Below, piece after piece: positions 1-11,188 of a stretch of DNA of 64,000 nt. The stretch comes from Malus domestica (Eukaryota > Streptophyta > Magnoliopsida > Rosales > Rosaceae): NCBI RefSeq assembly GCF_042453785.1, contig NC_091671.1:10610001-10674000 (forward strand). Direction: 5' to 3'. The translations under genes were made by a program, and so were the position numbers. The notes under the pieces are model-generated. The model was not told the origin of the DNA. It ran no database searches and saw only the letters and a program-made list of their open reading frames with translations. Every line of letters begins with the position of its first letter. Positions within the stretch are counted from its first letter, which is position 1.

Positions 1-266
1 GAAAAGTGGAAAATTAATATATTAAGTATAGACTCTACTTAACCAATTGTAATATCAATAAAAATTATGACGATAATTTTTCTTTTTAGTCAAAAAGTTT
101 TTTTTATTTGAAAATTTACACATATGTAATATATAGAAGGATAAAAAAATTTGGGGGCCCTCAGAAATTTGGGTCCAACATTACCTTTTGCACACCCCAA
201 CGCCACCTCTTGACTTCAATCCCACTTTATCTCCTGAAACTAAATTTTTACTAATTTGCCCCATAA

Positions 267-431
267 AAATCAATAGGGGTGTGATATCCACACATCCCAT
301 TTTACTTCTCACACACCTTTTTAATTTTCGACCGTCGGATCGAATGAATTGAAGAAGATCAATGGAAGAAATTATCAAAGGTGTGTGAGAAGTAAAATGG
401 GGTGTGTGGATAAGCACACCCCAAATCAATA
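267..431. mobile_element. 147-bp MITE with 9-bp target duplication
   Basis: The element spans 276-422. It begins GGGGTGTG and ends CACACCCC, with long near-perfect inverted arms: the left arm reads through ATCCACACATCCCATTTT and the right arm carries its complement. It is flanked by identical 9-bp direct repeats AAATCAATA at 267-275 and 423-431. A 9-bp duplication and foldback structure point to a non-autonomous Mutator-type MITE. It lies about 0.9 kb upstream of the first laccase ATG. Confidence 0.85.
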
Positions 432-1020
432 TTTGCTTCACTTTGGTAGGATTTTGTCTATTTCGTTAAGTATCTTTTAGGTTTGCTTAGGTGGCTTCGA
501 CGCTGCTTATGGGCATTGTACATCTTTTCTTTGCTAGAAAAATCTCCTATGGTGTAATGTTATCCGTCGAAAATGTAAATAAAAACCTAAATTTACTTTT
601 TTGCTACGTCTTTTTGTGATGGATCCCAGTAACCAAAAAGAAAAAAATTAAGTAGGATCCCAAATTTACATCCCTCCCTAGAGTAGAACTTTCATTTACA
701 TTTGTCGTAAATGTAAAATGAGATGTAAATATGGTTTTGCATCTCAAATTTGCCTTTCCCTATTGAAGATGCTAAATATATATAATACAAATGAATTTAC
801 ATAATGTGTGAACTCATAATACAGTAGCTCACAATCGTTATATGAATATGTGTCATTCAAGCTCACGTAAACTTGAGAAAACTCGATGAAAAATTAGGAG
901 AACCCGTATTTGGAATTGGAAATATCTACTTTTTTGTTTTCTCCTAGGACAGTTCACTATTTAGTCAGACTTGCAAATTAAGTAAACTGATTTCTGTATG
1001 GCTTATTGTATCTGTACTTA
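432..1020. other. Distal upstream region of first laccase
   Basis: AT-rich non-coding sequence between a MITE and the laccase promoter. I see no ORF with a recognisable protein, no RNA gene and no clear repeat structure here. Confidence 0.5.
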
Positions 1021-1029
1021 GTTTATCAG

Positions 1030-1140
1030 AAGATGGAGAGACGTGGAATACTTAGGAAAGGATCGACTTAAAAGGGAAGGAGGTCAACAGAAATTGATTG
1101 TCTTTGACACCACTCTATATATAAAGTTGTTCTAGCAATT
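1030..1140 (+). promoter_or_regulatory. Promoter block shared by both laccase genes
   Basis: This block aligns closely with 6655-6765 upstream of the second laccase. Both share GACGTGG, TACTTAGGAAAGG, GAGGTCAACAGAAAT and TGTCTTTGACACCACTCTA. TTGAC/GTCAA cores (W-box-like) are present. The copy here includes TATATATAAA at 1116-1125; six bases of that TATA run are missing in the second gene. Conservation across the duplication suggests regulatory function, which is inference. Confidence 0.65.
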
Positions 1141-1194
1141 GCATCCTACAAATATTAAAATATATACCAAAACTCATGAAGCTCTTCACCTCTC

Positions 1195-1204
1195 TATTTA
1201 TAAA
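1195..1204 (+). promoter_or_regulatory. Probable TATA box of first laccase
   Basis: TATTTATAAA lies 108-117 bases upstream of the ATG. It aligns with TATATATA (6909-6916) at nearly the same distance before the second laccase ATG. A second TATA-like run sits upstream at 1116, so alternative start sites are possible. Confidence 0.6.
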
Positions 1205-1311
1205 CAACCCTAAACCTTCATTCAACACACACTCCATTGCAGCAGCTTCAGTTTCATCCAAACCCTACTTACCTCTCACTTTCTTCCGCCCAAAAAAGGA
1301 GAGACAGCAAA

Positions 1312-3657
1312 ATGGGTGTTTCTCTTTTGTCATCACCAGAATTTCTTCGACTCTTTCTCTTATCTCTCATTACATTGTGTCTCATTCCTCAGCATGTTTT
1401 TGCAAGCATAACGAGGCACTACAAGTTTGATGTATGTCTATACGTACACAAGATATTCTTTTGTCAAACAATTTGACAATTATAGGTTCTTGTTTGAATG
1501 TGTTTACACACACACCCCTCGGGATTCTTATTTTCTGTCTTTTGTATGATTTTATAGATCAAACAGCAGAATGTGACAAGACTCTGCCACACAAAGAGCA
1601 TTGTAACGGTAAACGGGCAGTTTCCGGGGCCTCAAATTGTTGCTCGGGAGGGTGATCGTGTCCTTATTAAAGTGGTTAATCATGTTCAGAACAACATCTC
1701 TATCCACTGGTAATTAATAGTACGGTTATAATTAACTTATATCAAGTTCGGAAAGAAAGTATATGTGCTAGCTTAAATTTGATGCCATGCATTTTGAGTT
1801 TTGATAAAAATGGAGGTTACTTAACCATTTAAACAACCAGGCACGGCATTCGACAACTTCGATCGGGGTGGGCTGATGGGCCTGCATATGTGACCCAATG
1901 TCCCATACAATCAGGCAACAGTTATGTCTACAACTTCACCATTACAGGGCAAAGAGGCACTCTTTTCTGGCATGCTCATATTTCATGGCTTAGATCAACT
2001 GTTTATGGTCCCTTGATCATACTTCCCAAGCGCGGTGTACCTTACCCATTCGCCAAGCCCTACAAGGAGGTTCCAATCATCTTCGGTAATGCTTCATATC
2101 TGCATAAGACTACTCACCAAATGTAACGTACTAATAAGCATATATAAAAATTTATGTCTTATCAATTATATGCTAACAAAAGCTATACAATGTGAATACA
2201 GGAGAGTGGTGGAATGCAGACCCTGAGGCAGTTATTAGCCAGGCCTTGCAAACAGGTGGAGGACCAAATGTCTCCGATGCTTATACTTTCAATGGACTCC
2301 CAGGGCCCTTGTATAACTGTTCTGCCAAAGGTATCAAATTAAGGAAAAATGAAATTATATGATAATTTCGTGATTTATAACTTGCATGAGTAACTTTGTA
2401 TATATATGGCGGTCTTTATGCAGATGCATTCAAGCTAAAGGTTCGATCTGGGAAGACCTACCTTCTCCGCCTAATCAATGCAGCACTCAATGACGAGCTC
2501 TTCTTCAGCATAGCAAACCACACCCTCAAAGTGGTAGAAGCTGACGCCATTTATGTCAAGCCCTTTGACACTGATACAGTTCTGATTGCCCCAGGGCAGA
2601 CTACAAATGTTCTGCTCAAGACCAAACCCCATTTCCCCAGTGCCACATTTTTTATGACTGCCAGGCCGTACGTGACTGGACTAGGAACCTTTGACAACTC
2701 TACTGTTGCTGGTATTTTAGAGTATGAATCAACCTCTAAAGCCCTCCACACTACACTCCCAATGAAGAAGCTTCCGCTCTTCAAACCAATTCTTCCTGCT
2801 CTAAACGACACATCGTTTGCAACAAAGTTCAGCAACAAACTCCGTAGCTTAGCCAACGCACAATTCCCTGCTAATGTCCCCCAAAAGGTTGACAGACACT
2901 TTTTCTTCACAATAGGCCTTGGAACCAACCCCTGCAGCAGCAATAACCAAACCTGCCAGGGACCTAATGGAACAATGTTTGCGGCTTCAGTTAATAACGT
3001 TTCTTTTGCAATGCCAACCACTGCTCTACTTCAGGCCCACTTCTCCGGGCAATCAAATGGGGTTTACAGCCCTGACTTCCCAAGCAGTCCTATAATCCCA
3101 TTTAACTATACAGGCACCCCACCTAATGATACTATGGTGGGCAATGGTACAAAGCTAATGGTACTTCCATATAACACTAGTGTGGAGCTGGTCATGCAGG
3201 ACACAAGCATTCTGGGCGCCGAAAGCCACCCTCTTCATCTGCATGGATTTAATTTCTTTGTTGTTGGCCAAGGGTTCGGGAACTTTGACCGGAATAAAGA
3301 CCCTGCAAACTTCAATTTGGTTGACCCTGTTGAAAGAAATACCGTGGGTGTGCCCTCTGGTGGATGGGTTGCCATACGATTCGTAGCAGATAACCCCGGT
3401 GAGTAAATTAATAAAGTGCAGTAGTATAATATAGTGTTGCAAATCTGACTATAAGAATGTAACATATAGAATTTAATCTAAGCTATTTCGCCTAATGTAC
3501 TTACGTGATAAATAATGTATTTGCAGGTGTATGGTTCATGCATTGCCATTTGGAGATCCACACTAGTTGGGGCTTGAAGATGGCTTGGCTGGTCCTAGAT
3601 GGAAAGCTTCCCAACCAGAGGTTGCTTCCTCCCCCGGCGGATCTTCCCACATGTTAA
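1312..3657 (+). CDS. LAC17: Laccase, LAC17 type (copy 1)
   Basis: Apoplastic multicopper oxidase expected to oxidise monolignols for lignin polymerisation. Exons are 1312-1431, 1558-1709, 1841-2085, 2202-2330, 2424-3398 and 3527-3657, giving 583 aa; all introns are GT-AG and the frame closes. A signal peptide ends near residue 31 (VFA|SITRHY). Copper ligands are visible at HWHG (90-93), HAH (135-137), HPLHLHG in exon 5 and HCHLEIH near 546-552, with Leu ten residues after the T1 Cys. Many NxT/S glycosylation sites are present. The protein ends in the [10 protein letters not shown] tail typical of LAC17, and the length matches the family (about 577 aa). It is the upstream member of a tandem pair. 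Exon 5 holds a good miR397 target site. The LAC17 assignment rests on remembered family sequence, not a search. Confidence 0.95.
2473..2493 (+). promoter_or_regulatory. miR397 target site in LAC copy 1
   Basis: The sequence AATCAATGCAGCACTCAATG plus A encodes INAALND. Compared with the perfect miR397 complement I count two mismatches and one G:U wobble, with full pairing across the miRNA 5' seed (target CTCAATGA). miR397 is an established regulator of LAC2/4/17-type laccases. Confidence 0.8.
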
Positions 3658-4360
3658 TGTTTGACTCATTCCAAGCTACATTTTTTGGACGAGAAACTGC
3701 TGTCATTATTTTGTAACCCTTCTTTTATTACTGACAACTTTAATTTTTTCATGTATTATCTGATTAATTATGTTTCAATAATTCTTGTACCGATTCCTAT
3801 GGAGCTGAGGGGAGAAAAAGGTTGAGGGGACACACTGTAAAAGTATCAAATATTCTAATGTGAGAGGCTGAATATGAAAGTATTGACTCTGTATGATTTT
3901 TCTCCATGGCGTCTTAGATAGCTAATTGTGTTTAATTTTTCCGTCTTTATATTTCAACCAAGTAGACAACCACTTAAACTAAGGGTTGAAGTTTCATCCG
4001 ACAAAACTCTGCAACAAAGGGTTTATATTTTCGTAATAACAACGCCGACTTTATAGAAAACAAAATTAACTAATTTTCGTGCTGTATCTCTTGCATGCAC
4101 TACAATGTAGGTGTCTAACCAAAGAAAGAAAAGAAGAAAATGGAGCATCAATCCACCAGAAACAATGGCGCTACCAAACTAAATCGTTCCTAATATATTT
4201 GAAGTAAACGCATTTACATTGAATTCAATTTGTTGGCAGAAGAAAAATATATTTATAGACCAATTAAATTAATGTATAGATAGTGCACAAGATTACAAAA
4301 ACAAAACCATTGAGAATTCTTGTAAACGAAGAAATCGGTCAAGCATACCTAGGCATCAAG
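3658..4360. other. 3' flank of first laccase
   Basis: Holds the laccase 3' UTR and AT-rich spacer. No further gene or clear repeat is seen. Confidence 0.5.
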
Positions 4361-4690
4361 TGTTGAGATTATGAACCCCACATCGGAAAATAGAGACTTT
4401 GCATGTGTTTATAATTAATTAGACTATTTCTCATATTGCCAATTGGTTTTATGATGCAACCTCAACTTTCTTCATGATATCAAAGCATGTCGTCACATGT
4501 GTGAAGCCCAACGGCCACACATGCTCCACATCACCTAATTTGTGTTGTTCACGTGTTAGGCTTGAAATTTCGCCACATGTGAGGAGACAGATTGAGATTA
4601 TGAATCCCACATAGGGGAAAGAAGGGACATTGCATGTACTTATAAGTAAATAGGCTAATCTCCATTTTCCAAATACTAAAGATGCATTAC
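4361..4690 (+). mobile_element. Decayed TRIM (short LTR retroelement)
   Basis: LTR1 (about 4361-4474) starts TGTTGAGATTATGAACCCCA and ends CTTTCTTCA. It is followed at 4475 by TGATATCAAAGC, a close match to the tRNA-Met primer site TGGTATCAGAGC. A related second terminal repeat begins near 4591 (TTGAGATTATGAATCCCACA) and fades by about 4690. The internal region is only about 115 bp and non-coding, as in TRIM elements. Confidence 0.65.
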
Positions 4691-5052
4691 AAAGACACTA
4701 AATAAATTAAGAACTTTCAAAATGACACCTTGAAATTTCTCAATCCAATGTATTGTATCTTGTAATTTTCAAGTCTGTCTAATTTTTATAGTGAATTCCT
4801 AAAAAAAAATTAGCCTAAATTCCATGAAATTCAGAAGCCCCTCATCTAAAACAGTGGTTAAATTCATTTTATGAATAATATAAAGGTTATTAAGAGTTAA
4901 TGACATTTAGTTTACACTTTACAGACAAAGAAAGATATCCAAATAAGGATGGATAACCGGTGCAACAGAAGTAAGCTCAATCTTTAATTGCATCCTTACG
5001 ATATGAAACACTCAAAAGTATAATCACAATTACTAGCACTACAGTTTAGTTA

Positions 5053-6338
5053 TATATTTTTTGGTAAATTACATAAAACTACTTCAATTATTGGGTCAGT
5101 CACAATTTCATACCTCATTTTTAAAAAAATTCAATGTCATACCTCATCTACGAATTTTTTACAATTTCATACTTTCCGTCAGTTTTCTATCAATTTTCCG
5201 TTAAAATAGTGACGTGGCTTAAAAAATAATTAAAATATTAAAAAATAATTAAATATTAAAAAACTAAAAAAAAAATTCATTTTTAATTTTTTTTATGCAC
5301 GGAGACCCACCCCATACCCTTTCTTCCCCCTCCCCTTCCTCCCCCACTTCTCTCTCTCATCGTGCCCAAAACCCTTTTTCTTCCCCCTCTTTCTTCCCCA
5401 CCCTTCTTCCCCAAACCCAAAATCAACCAGATACCATCCTAAACCCAGATCCCACTTCCCGCTGCCATTCTCCGGCACATCCCTCAGCGCACCCACTCCT
5501 CCCTCACCTCCTTCAACGCCCTCTTCTGCAGCCACACTCTACCACATCCAGCAAATCTGCCAAAACCCTTACCCCGAAAACCCTCTGAAACTCTTCCTTG
5601 CTTTCCTCGTACCCGGCCACCTATGCAATCACCATCATGGCGTCCTTCGCGTCGTACTAGAGCAGAGAGATTTGAGGGTTTGGAAGGGCAGGGGAAGAAG
5701 GCAGAAATGGTACTAGAGCAGAGAGAGGGCCGGTTGACCCGATTTGGTAAAGGCGGAGTCGGAATCAAAGAGGGAGTCGGTCGATGGCGGTATGGAAGGA
5801 GGGAAGGCGGAAGGGAGTCAAGCGATGGCGTGGCGCGGGTGAGGTGGGTGATCGGCACGAGGGGGAAGAAGGGAGGTAGTGATTGGCACAGAGGAAACGA
5901 GATGGGTGGGATCTGGTGAGGGAGGGTGCAGACGAGGTCGACGAGGTCGGGTTAGGGGGTGAAGGTGATGAGATGGTGAAGGGATCCAAGGTCAAGGTCG
6001 GGGCCGACGAGGCTACTGTAGCAGCGTGAAAGGGAGAAAAGAGAAAGAATATAGGAGGAAAGGGGATGGCAAATGAAAAAACCTAGGTGGGTTAGGGGGT
6101 TCTTGGCATGACGAGAGAGAGAGAAGTGGGGGAGGAAAGGGAGGGGGAAGAAAGGGTACGGGGTGGGTCCCCATGCAAAAAAAAATTAAAAATGATTTTA
6201 TTTTTTAAACTGACGGAAGTATGAAATTGTAAAAAATTTGTAGATGAGGTATGACATTGAAATTTTTTAAAGATGTGATATGAAATTATGACTGACCCAA
6301 TAGTTGAGGTAATTTTATGTAATTTACCGTATATTTTT
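5053..6338. mobile_element. Mutator-like element, 1.27 kb, long inverted repeats
   Basis: The element body is 5062-6329, flanked by identical 9-bp repeats TATATTTTT (5053-5061 and 6330-6338). Its long inverted arms run about 5062-5366 and 6109-6329. They begin GGTAAATTACATAAAA and include the complementary pair CCACCCCATACCC / GGGTACGGGGTGGG. No transposase is visible. The GC-rich core (about 5370-6100) differs in composition from the arms and could be captured host sequence (Pack-MULE), but I cannot name a source gene. It lies between the two laccases. Confidence 0.75.
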
Positions 6339-6654
6339 CTTTTACTTTTAAGTAGAATGTCTTTAGTTTTCGCTTACTTATCCGGATGATTCACGCGATC
6401 ACTTTGTTTATCAACCCTAAACCCTTCTTATTATACTAAGAAGCCCCGACACAAATTGCCGATACTTAAAGCGATATGCAAGGTGCCAATAAATTTCACA
6501 TTACATATATTCATCATTAGTTCCCTTACGACTTGTGTATACATGCATGCAAAGAAGAGTTGTTTATGAGTGTTCCCTTTCGTGACAGACTCGTAGTTGT
6601 TGCTAAGCCTGGAAAGTAATATTAAGTAGGTCAAAATCACGTCCATTTATATGC

Positions 6655-6765
6655 AGAGGGACGTGGAAATACTTAGGAAAGGTTGGACTTGAAAGGAAAG
6701 GAGAGAGGTCAACAGAAATATTTGATTGTCTTTGACACCACTCTAAAGTTGTTCTAACAACCGTA
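6655..6765 (+). promoter_or_regulatory. Promoter block shared with first laccase
   Basis: Homologous to 1030-1140 (GACGTGG, TACTTAGGAAAGG, GAGGTCAACAGAAAT, TGTCTTTGACACCACTCTA). Where copy 1 reads CTCTATATATAAAG this copy reads CTCTAAAG, so the upstream TATA run is gone. Confidence 0.65.
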
Positions 6766-6873
6766 TATGCATATCCCTGTAATATAATAGCTAATTCATC
6801 AAGCTCTTCTGCTACAATCTCCTGTATCCTCCAGAAAAGTAATAGACTATATTTCTAATTTCTATGACCTTGC

Positions 6874-6889
6874 ACCTACTCGACCAAAC
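6874..6889 (+). promoter_or_regulatory. Paired AC/SMRE-type MYB sites
   Basis: ACCTACT (6874-6880) and ACCAAAC (6883-6889) both fit the secondary-wall MYB element ACC[A/T]A[A/C][C/T]. They sit 20-35 bp upstream of the TATA box of the second laccase. They lie inside a stretch of about 90 bp that is absent from the first laccase promoter. MYB46/58/63-type factors bind such sites in lignin genes; binding here is inferred. Confidence 0.55.
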
Positions 6890-6908
6890 ACTACTCTTCC
6901 CTCTCCTC

Positions 6909-6916
6909 TATATATA
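6909..6916 (+). promoter_or_regulatory. TATA box of second laccase
   Basis: TATATATA lies 107-114 bases upstream of the ATG, matching the placement of TATTTATAAA in copy 1. Confidence 0.65.
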
Positions 6917-7022
6917 CACACCCAATATCTTTCCTTGAACACGCACTCGATTGTAGCAGCTTCTCACTTTCTTGCAGAAAAAGGAGAGAGAGATCTAGAG
7001 AGAGAGAGAGTGTGTGTGTAAA

Positions 7023-9842
7023 ATGGGTGTTCACCTTCTTTCACCACCACCATTTCTTAGGCTCTTTCTCTTTTCCTTCATAACGTTGTGTCTTATTCCT
7101 CAACATGCTCTTGCTGGCATAACCAGACACTACAAGTTTGAAGTATGTGCAAATGCATATATATGTCACAACATATATACTAGCTAGTTGTACATATATA
7201 TGTAAACACACGCACCCACAAGGGAATATATTCTTGTCAAACATTATGTTAAGATTGTCACATACATGAAGTTTGAGTCCTTGCATGCATGCATGCAACC
7301 ATTTCTTTCTTTCCTTTTCTGTTCTTATGTTTATCCTTTTAAATGATTTTACAGATCAAACTGCAAAACGTGACAAGATTGTGTCACACAAAGAGCATAA
7401 TAACAGTGAACGGGCAGTTTCCTGGCCCCAGAATCATTGCTAGAGAGGGTGATCAACTCCTAATTAAAGTGGTTAACCACGTCCAAAACAACATCTCTAT
7501 CCACTGGTAATCATCAACTACAACTTCATAAGCAATATAGAAACTAATCGTTTTTTGTTTAAACTTTAGTGTATACACACCATCACCATGCATAATTAAT
7601 CTAAATTAAGTACTGATTAATAATGTTAATTAATTTCTTTAAATGGCCAGGCATGGTATTCGACAACTTCGATCGGGGTGGGCCGATGGCCCTGCATATG
7701 TGACCCAATGTCCCATACAAACAGGCAACAGTTATGTCTACAACTTCACCATTACAGGGCAAAGAGGCACTCTTTTCTGGCATGCTCACATTTCATGGCT
7801 CAGATCAACCATTTATGGTCCCTTAATCATACTTCCCAAGCGCGGTGTGCCTTACCCTTTCACTAAACCCTACAAGGAGGTTCCAATTATTTTTGGTAAT
7901 TAACATTTAACTATATATATGTATGTATATATATTTATTTAACAGAAGTCCACCAGTTGGTAGTAATTCTAATTTCAAATATATTTTCTGCCTATAATGT
8001 TGCATATAATTGCCAAGAAAAGCTATATAATTTATACTTGAAATACAGGTGAGTGGTGGAATGCAGACCCTGAAGTCATAATTAGGCAGGCTTTGCAAAC
8101 AGGTGGAGGTCCAAATGTCTCTGATGCTTATACCATCAATGGACTCCCAGGACCGCTATACAATTGTTCTACCAAAGGTATCAAAATATGGAACGGAAGT
8201 CGTATGAATTGTTGATTGTAGTTGATAATGTGTCAATATCATTGTAACCAACAAAAAGTATCAACATGTTATCGATATAGTATCAAAACTATCCATGGTG
8301 CTTCCATTCAATATCATTATAGAACATGTCATGCACGGAAAATTTATGTTAGTTTCATCGCAATTGTTTTGTACGTGTGGCTCTTTTCTGCAGATGCATT
8401 CAAGCTGAAGGTTCGACCTGGCAAGACCTACCTTCTCCGGCTAATCAACGCAGCACTCAACGACGAGCTTTTCTTCAGTATTGCAAATCACACCCTCAAA
8501 GTAGTAGAAGCCGACGCTGTTTATGTCAAACCCTTCGAGACTCGCACAATTCTCATTGCCCCCGGCCAAACCACAAATGTTCTTCTCAAGACCAAACCCA
8601 ACTTCCCAAACGCCACATTTTTCATGACTGCTAGGCCATATGTGACTGGCCAAGGCACATTTGACAACTCCACAGTTGCTGGCATTCTAGAGTACGAATC
8701 GCCCTCCAAAACCAAAACCCTAACAACGAAGAGACATCCGCTCTTCAAACCAAACCTCCCCGCACTAAACGACACATCATTCGCAACCAAATTCGCCAAC
8801 AAACTCCGCAGCTTGAACACCCAACAATTCCCAGCTAATGTCCCCCAAAAAGTTGATAAGCACTTTTTCTTCACCATAGGCCTTGGAACCAACCCTTGTA
8901 GCCAAAACAACCAAACATGCCAAGGACCCAATGGGACAATGTTTGCAGCCTCAATTAACAACATTTCTTTTGCAATGCCAAACACTGCCTTACTCCAATC
9001 CCACTTTTCTGGCCAATCAAGTGGGGTCTACAGTCCTGACTTCCCAGCCAATCCCATAGTCCCATTCAACTATACAGGGACCCCACCAAATGATACTATG
9101 GTGAGCAATGGGACAAAGCTGGTAGTGCTGCCATTTAATTCTAGGGTGGAGCTGGTGATGCAGGACACTAGCATTCTTGGTGCTGAGAGCCATCCTCTGC
9201 ACCTTCATGGGTTCAATTTCTTTGTTGTGGGTCAAGGGTTTGGGAACTTTGACCGGAATAAGGACCCTAAAATGTTCAACCTGGTTGACCCTGTTGAGAG
9301 GAACACTGTGGGTGTGCCCTCTGGTGGGTGGGTTGCTATCCGTTTTCTTGCCGATAACCCAGGTAACTCATTGAATTGACCTAAAAAGTAATTATTAAAA
9401 TCAATAACTATACTATCACACTAATGATCACATATCTCTTATAAGAGAACTTCCTGTGTCCAACACTCTGGACCACAAGGCAGTCCTATCAACTAAGCTC
9501 TATGATTTTACACCGTTCACTTTGGTGCCCTAATCGGGCATCTGGGAACAAGAATTTTCTCATGGTCATAGATGTAAGACTTACGTAAAGGCAAAGATAT
9601 AGTTACTAATGTGATTAGTAACGGTGAATGAGTCAATAACAACTCGTAAAGATAAATCATATTTTCCTATTGTTGATTATGATTGTTGATGCATCGTGTG
9701 TCAACGCACAGGTGTGTGGTTTATGCATTGCCACCTGGAGATCCACACAAGCTGGGGCTTGAAGATGGGCTGGGTAGTCTTGGATGGCAAGCTTCCCAAT
9801 CAAAAACTGCTCCCTCCCCCCGCAGATCTTCCCAAATGCTGA
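7023..9842 (+). CDS. LAC17: Laccase, LAC17 type (copy 2)
   Basis: Tandem paralogue of the upstream laccase, with the same predicted role in lignin polymerisation. Exons are 7023-7142, 7355-7506, 7651-7895, 8049-8177, 8394-9362 and 9712-9842, giving 581 aa. Five of six exon lengths are identical to copy 1; exon 5 is 6 nt shorter. The signal peptide ends near ALA|GITRHY. Copper-binding motifs HWHG, HAHISW, HPLHLHG and HCHLEIH are intact, and the C-terminus is [10 protein letters not shown]. The 5' UTR has GA and GT repeats, and intron 1 has CATGCA repeats. Its miR397 site carries a seed mismatch that copy 1 lacks, and its promoter has paired AC elements. Both genes look functional. Confidence 0.95.
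8443..8463 (+). promoter_or_regulatory. miR397 target site in LAC copy 2 (weakened seed)
   Basis: Same site as in copy 1. Here the target 3' end reads CTCAACGA instead of CTCAATGA. This creates a mismatch opposite miRNA position 3 through a synonymous Asn codon change (AAT to AAC). Weaker miR397 control is inferred. Confidence 0.7.
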
Positions 9843-11110
9843 ATATTTTCAACCCATTCTTCTGACCGTAACTTGCCCGAATAATTTTGTGACCCATTAA
9901 TATTTGTTTATTCTTTGGTACCTTTTTGCATTTTAATTACTTTCCCAAATTAAATTGTTTGAGTGTGATTGCATTTTTCTTAAGAATAGCCGAAGGGAGC
10001 AAAAGAGTGAGACAATTACTTAAACACTCTAATTATATTATTAATGTACAATGCCTCTCAATATTCAATAATATTTACCAGCAGATTCTTGCTGTTCTTT
10101 TTCATTTCTTGGAATATAAGAAACAAACACAGAAAAGGACTGGCCTGCAGTATTTTAAATCCACACTTTTGGTAACAAACAAGAAGTGTTATTGAATTGT
10201 TCGGCTAAGGCGTGTCGGTCGCACAAAGTTCAGATTTCCTAGTATACAGAAGAAACCAACCAATCCCAGATAAAGCATACCTGTGCACGCAGCCGCAGGG
10301 AAAAAGACACCCGAAAGTTACATAGCCGCCCAAGAAGACGGGATCCTATCTTTAGCTTAAGTGTCTGGAAGTTACTCCACTCTAATGAAAACAAGAACAG
10401 CATGGTTTTCTTCTAGGTGTGCAGTAGCATGTCACGATAGAAGACTGATCGCTGATTGAATGGATGGCATGTTGCGTCTGCATATTCAAATTCCAGCACC
10501 TAATCAACAATTTGACATCATAACACCTACGATTAATGAGAAAAAAACTAATTTTGTCAAGTTAATGGAGCCCTGCAAATGAAGTAGAACTTATTGTTTC
10601 ACATAATTGATTAATAAGGGTTTCCACTTTCCAGTTAATGGAGCCCTGCAAATGATTGATCAGAAGTAGACAAGCAATTGTGTCGAAATAGCTTTCATAA
10701 GGGTTTCATGTTAATGGAGCCTTACAATTAACTAATCGATCGGTAGTAGACATGCATTCACGTCAAATAGATGATAGCTCTATGCAATAAGCAGTCTCAC
10801 TATATTCCTTACCAAATATATACCTAAGAATCCAAAGACTAGGATACGTTTGTAATACGACATTCTGCATAGGTTCTTAATTACTTAATTAATCAATTCA
10901 ACGCTTTGTATCCAAATGAGACAAGTTGAATTCTTAATAAACAAAAAATGATATCTATTATGTATCTGTTGGTTCGTGACATCCGCCAAGAAATCATATA
11001 TTCTTGTCAACATACTTGATGGGGAATCAAATGAATTTGCGAAGCAGTAACATTATCCTTCAAAAGAATGAGACACCAGCACCAAAACAAAAGTAATTCC
11101 ATGTGAGGCT
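9843..11110. repeat. Intergenic; holds about 75-bp tandem repeat
   Basis: No gene recognised. At 10561-10770 three degenerate units each start GTTAATGGAGCC and end near ATAAGGGTTTC (unit starts 10561, 10634, 10710; spacing 73-76 bp). The rest is unremarkable AT-rich sequence. Confidence 0.55.
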
Positions 11111-11114
11111 CACC

Positions 11115-11122
11115 TGTATAAG
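11115..11122 (+). promoter_or_regulatory. Possible TATA box of chitinase-like gene
   Basis: TGTATAAG lies about 70 bp before the ATG. It is a weak match, chosen by position only. Confidence 0.4.
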
Positions 11123-11188
11123 TACCTCCAAACGAGGTAGCACAATTGGCCCCAGAAGTAGGAAACTTTCACAGTTCCACTTGTAGCC

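Noticed and set aside
5293..5995. Several overlapping frames in the Mutator-like element core
   Set aside because: Pro/Ser- or Arg/Gly-rich low-complexity translations on both strands, a product of GC-rich pyrimidine sequence. No family is recognisable.
2551..8985. Long minus-strand frames inside laccase exon 5 (2551-3021 and 8521-8985)
   Set aside because: They mirror the sense codons, are present in both paralogues only because the sense protein is conserved, and lack any plant gene structure.
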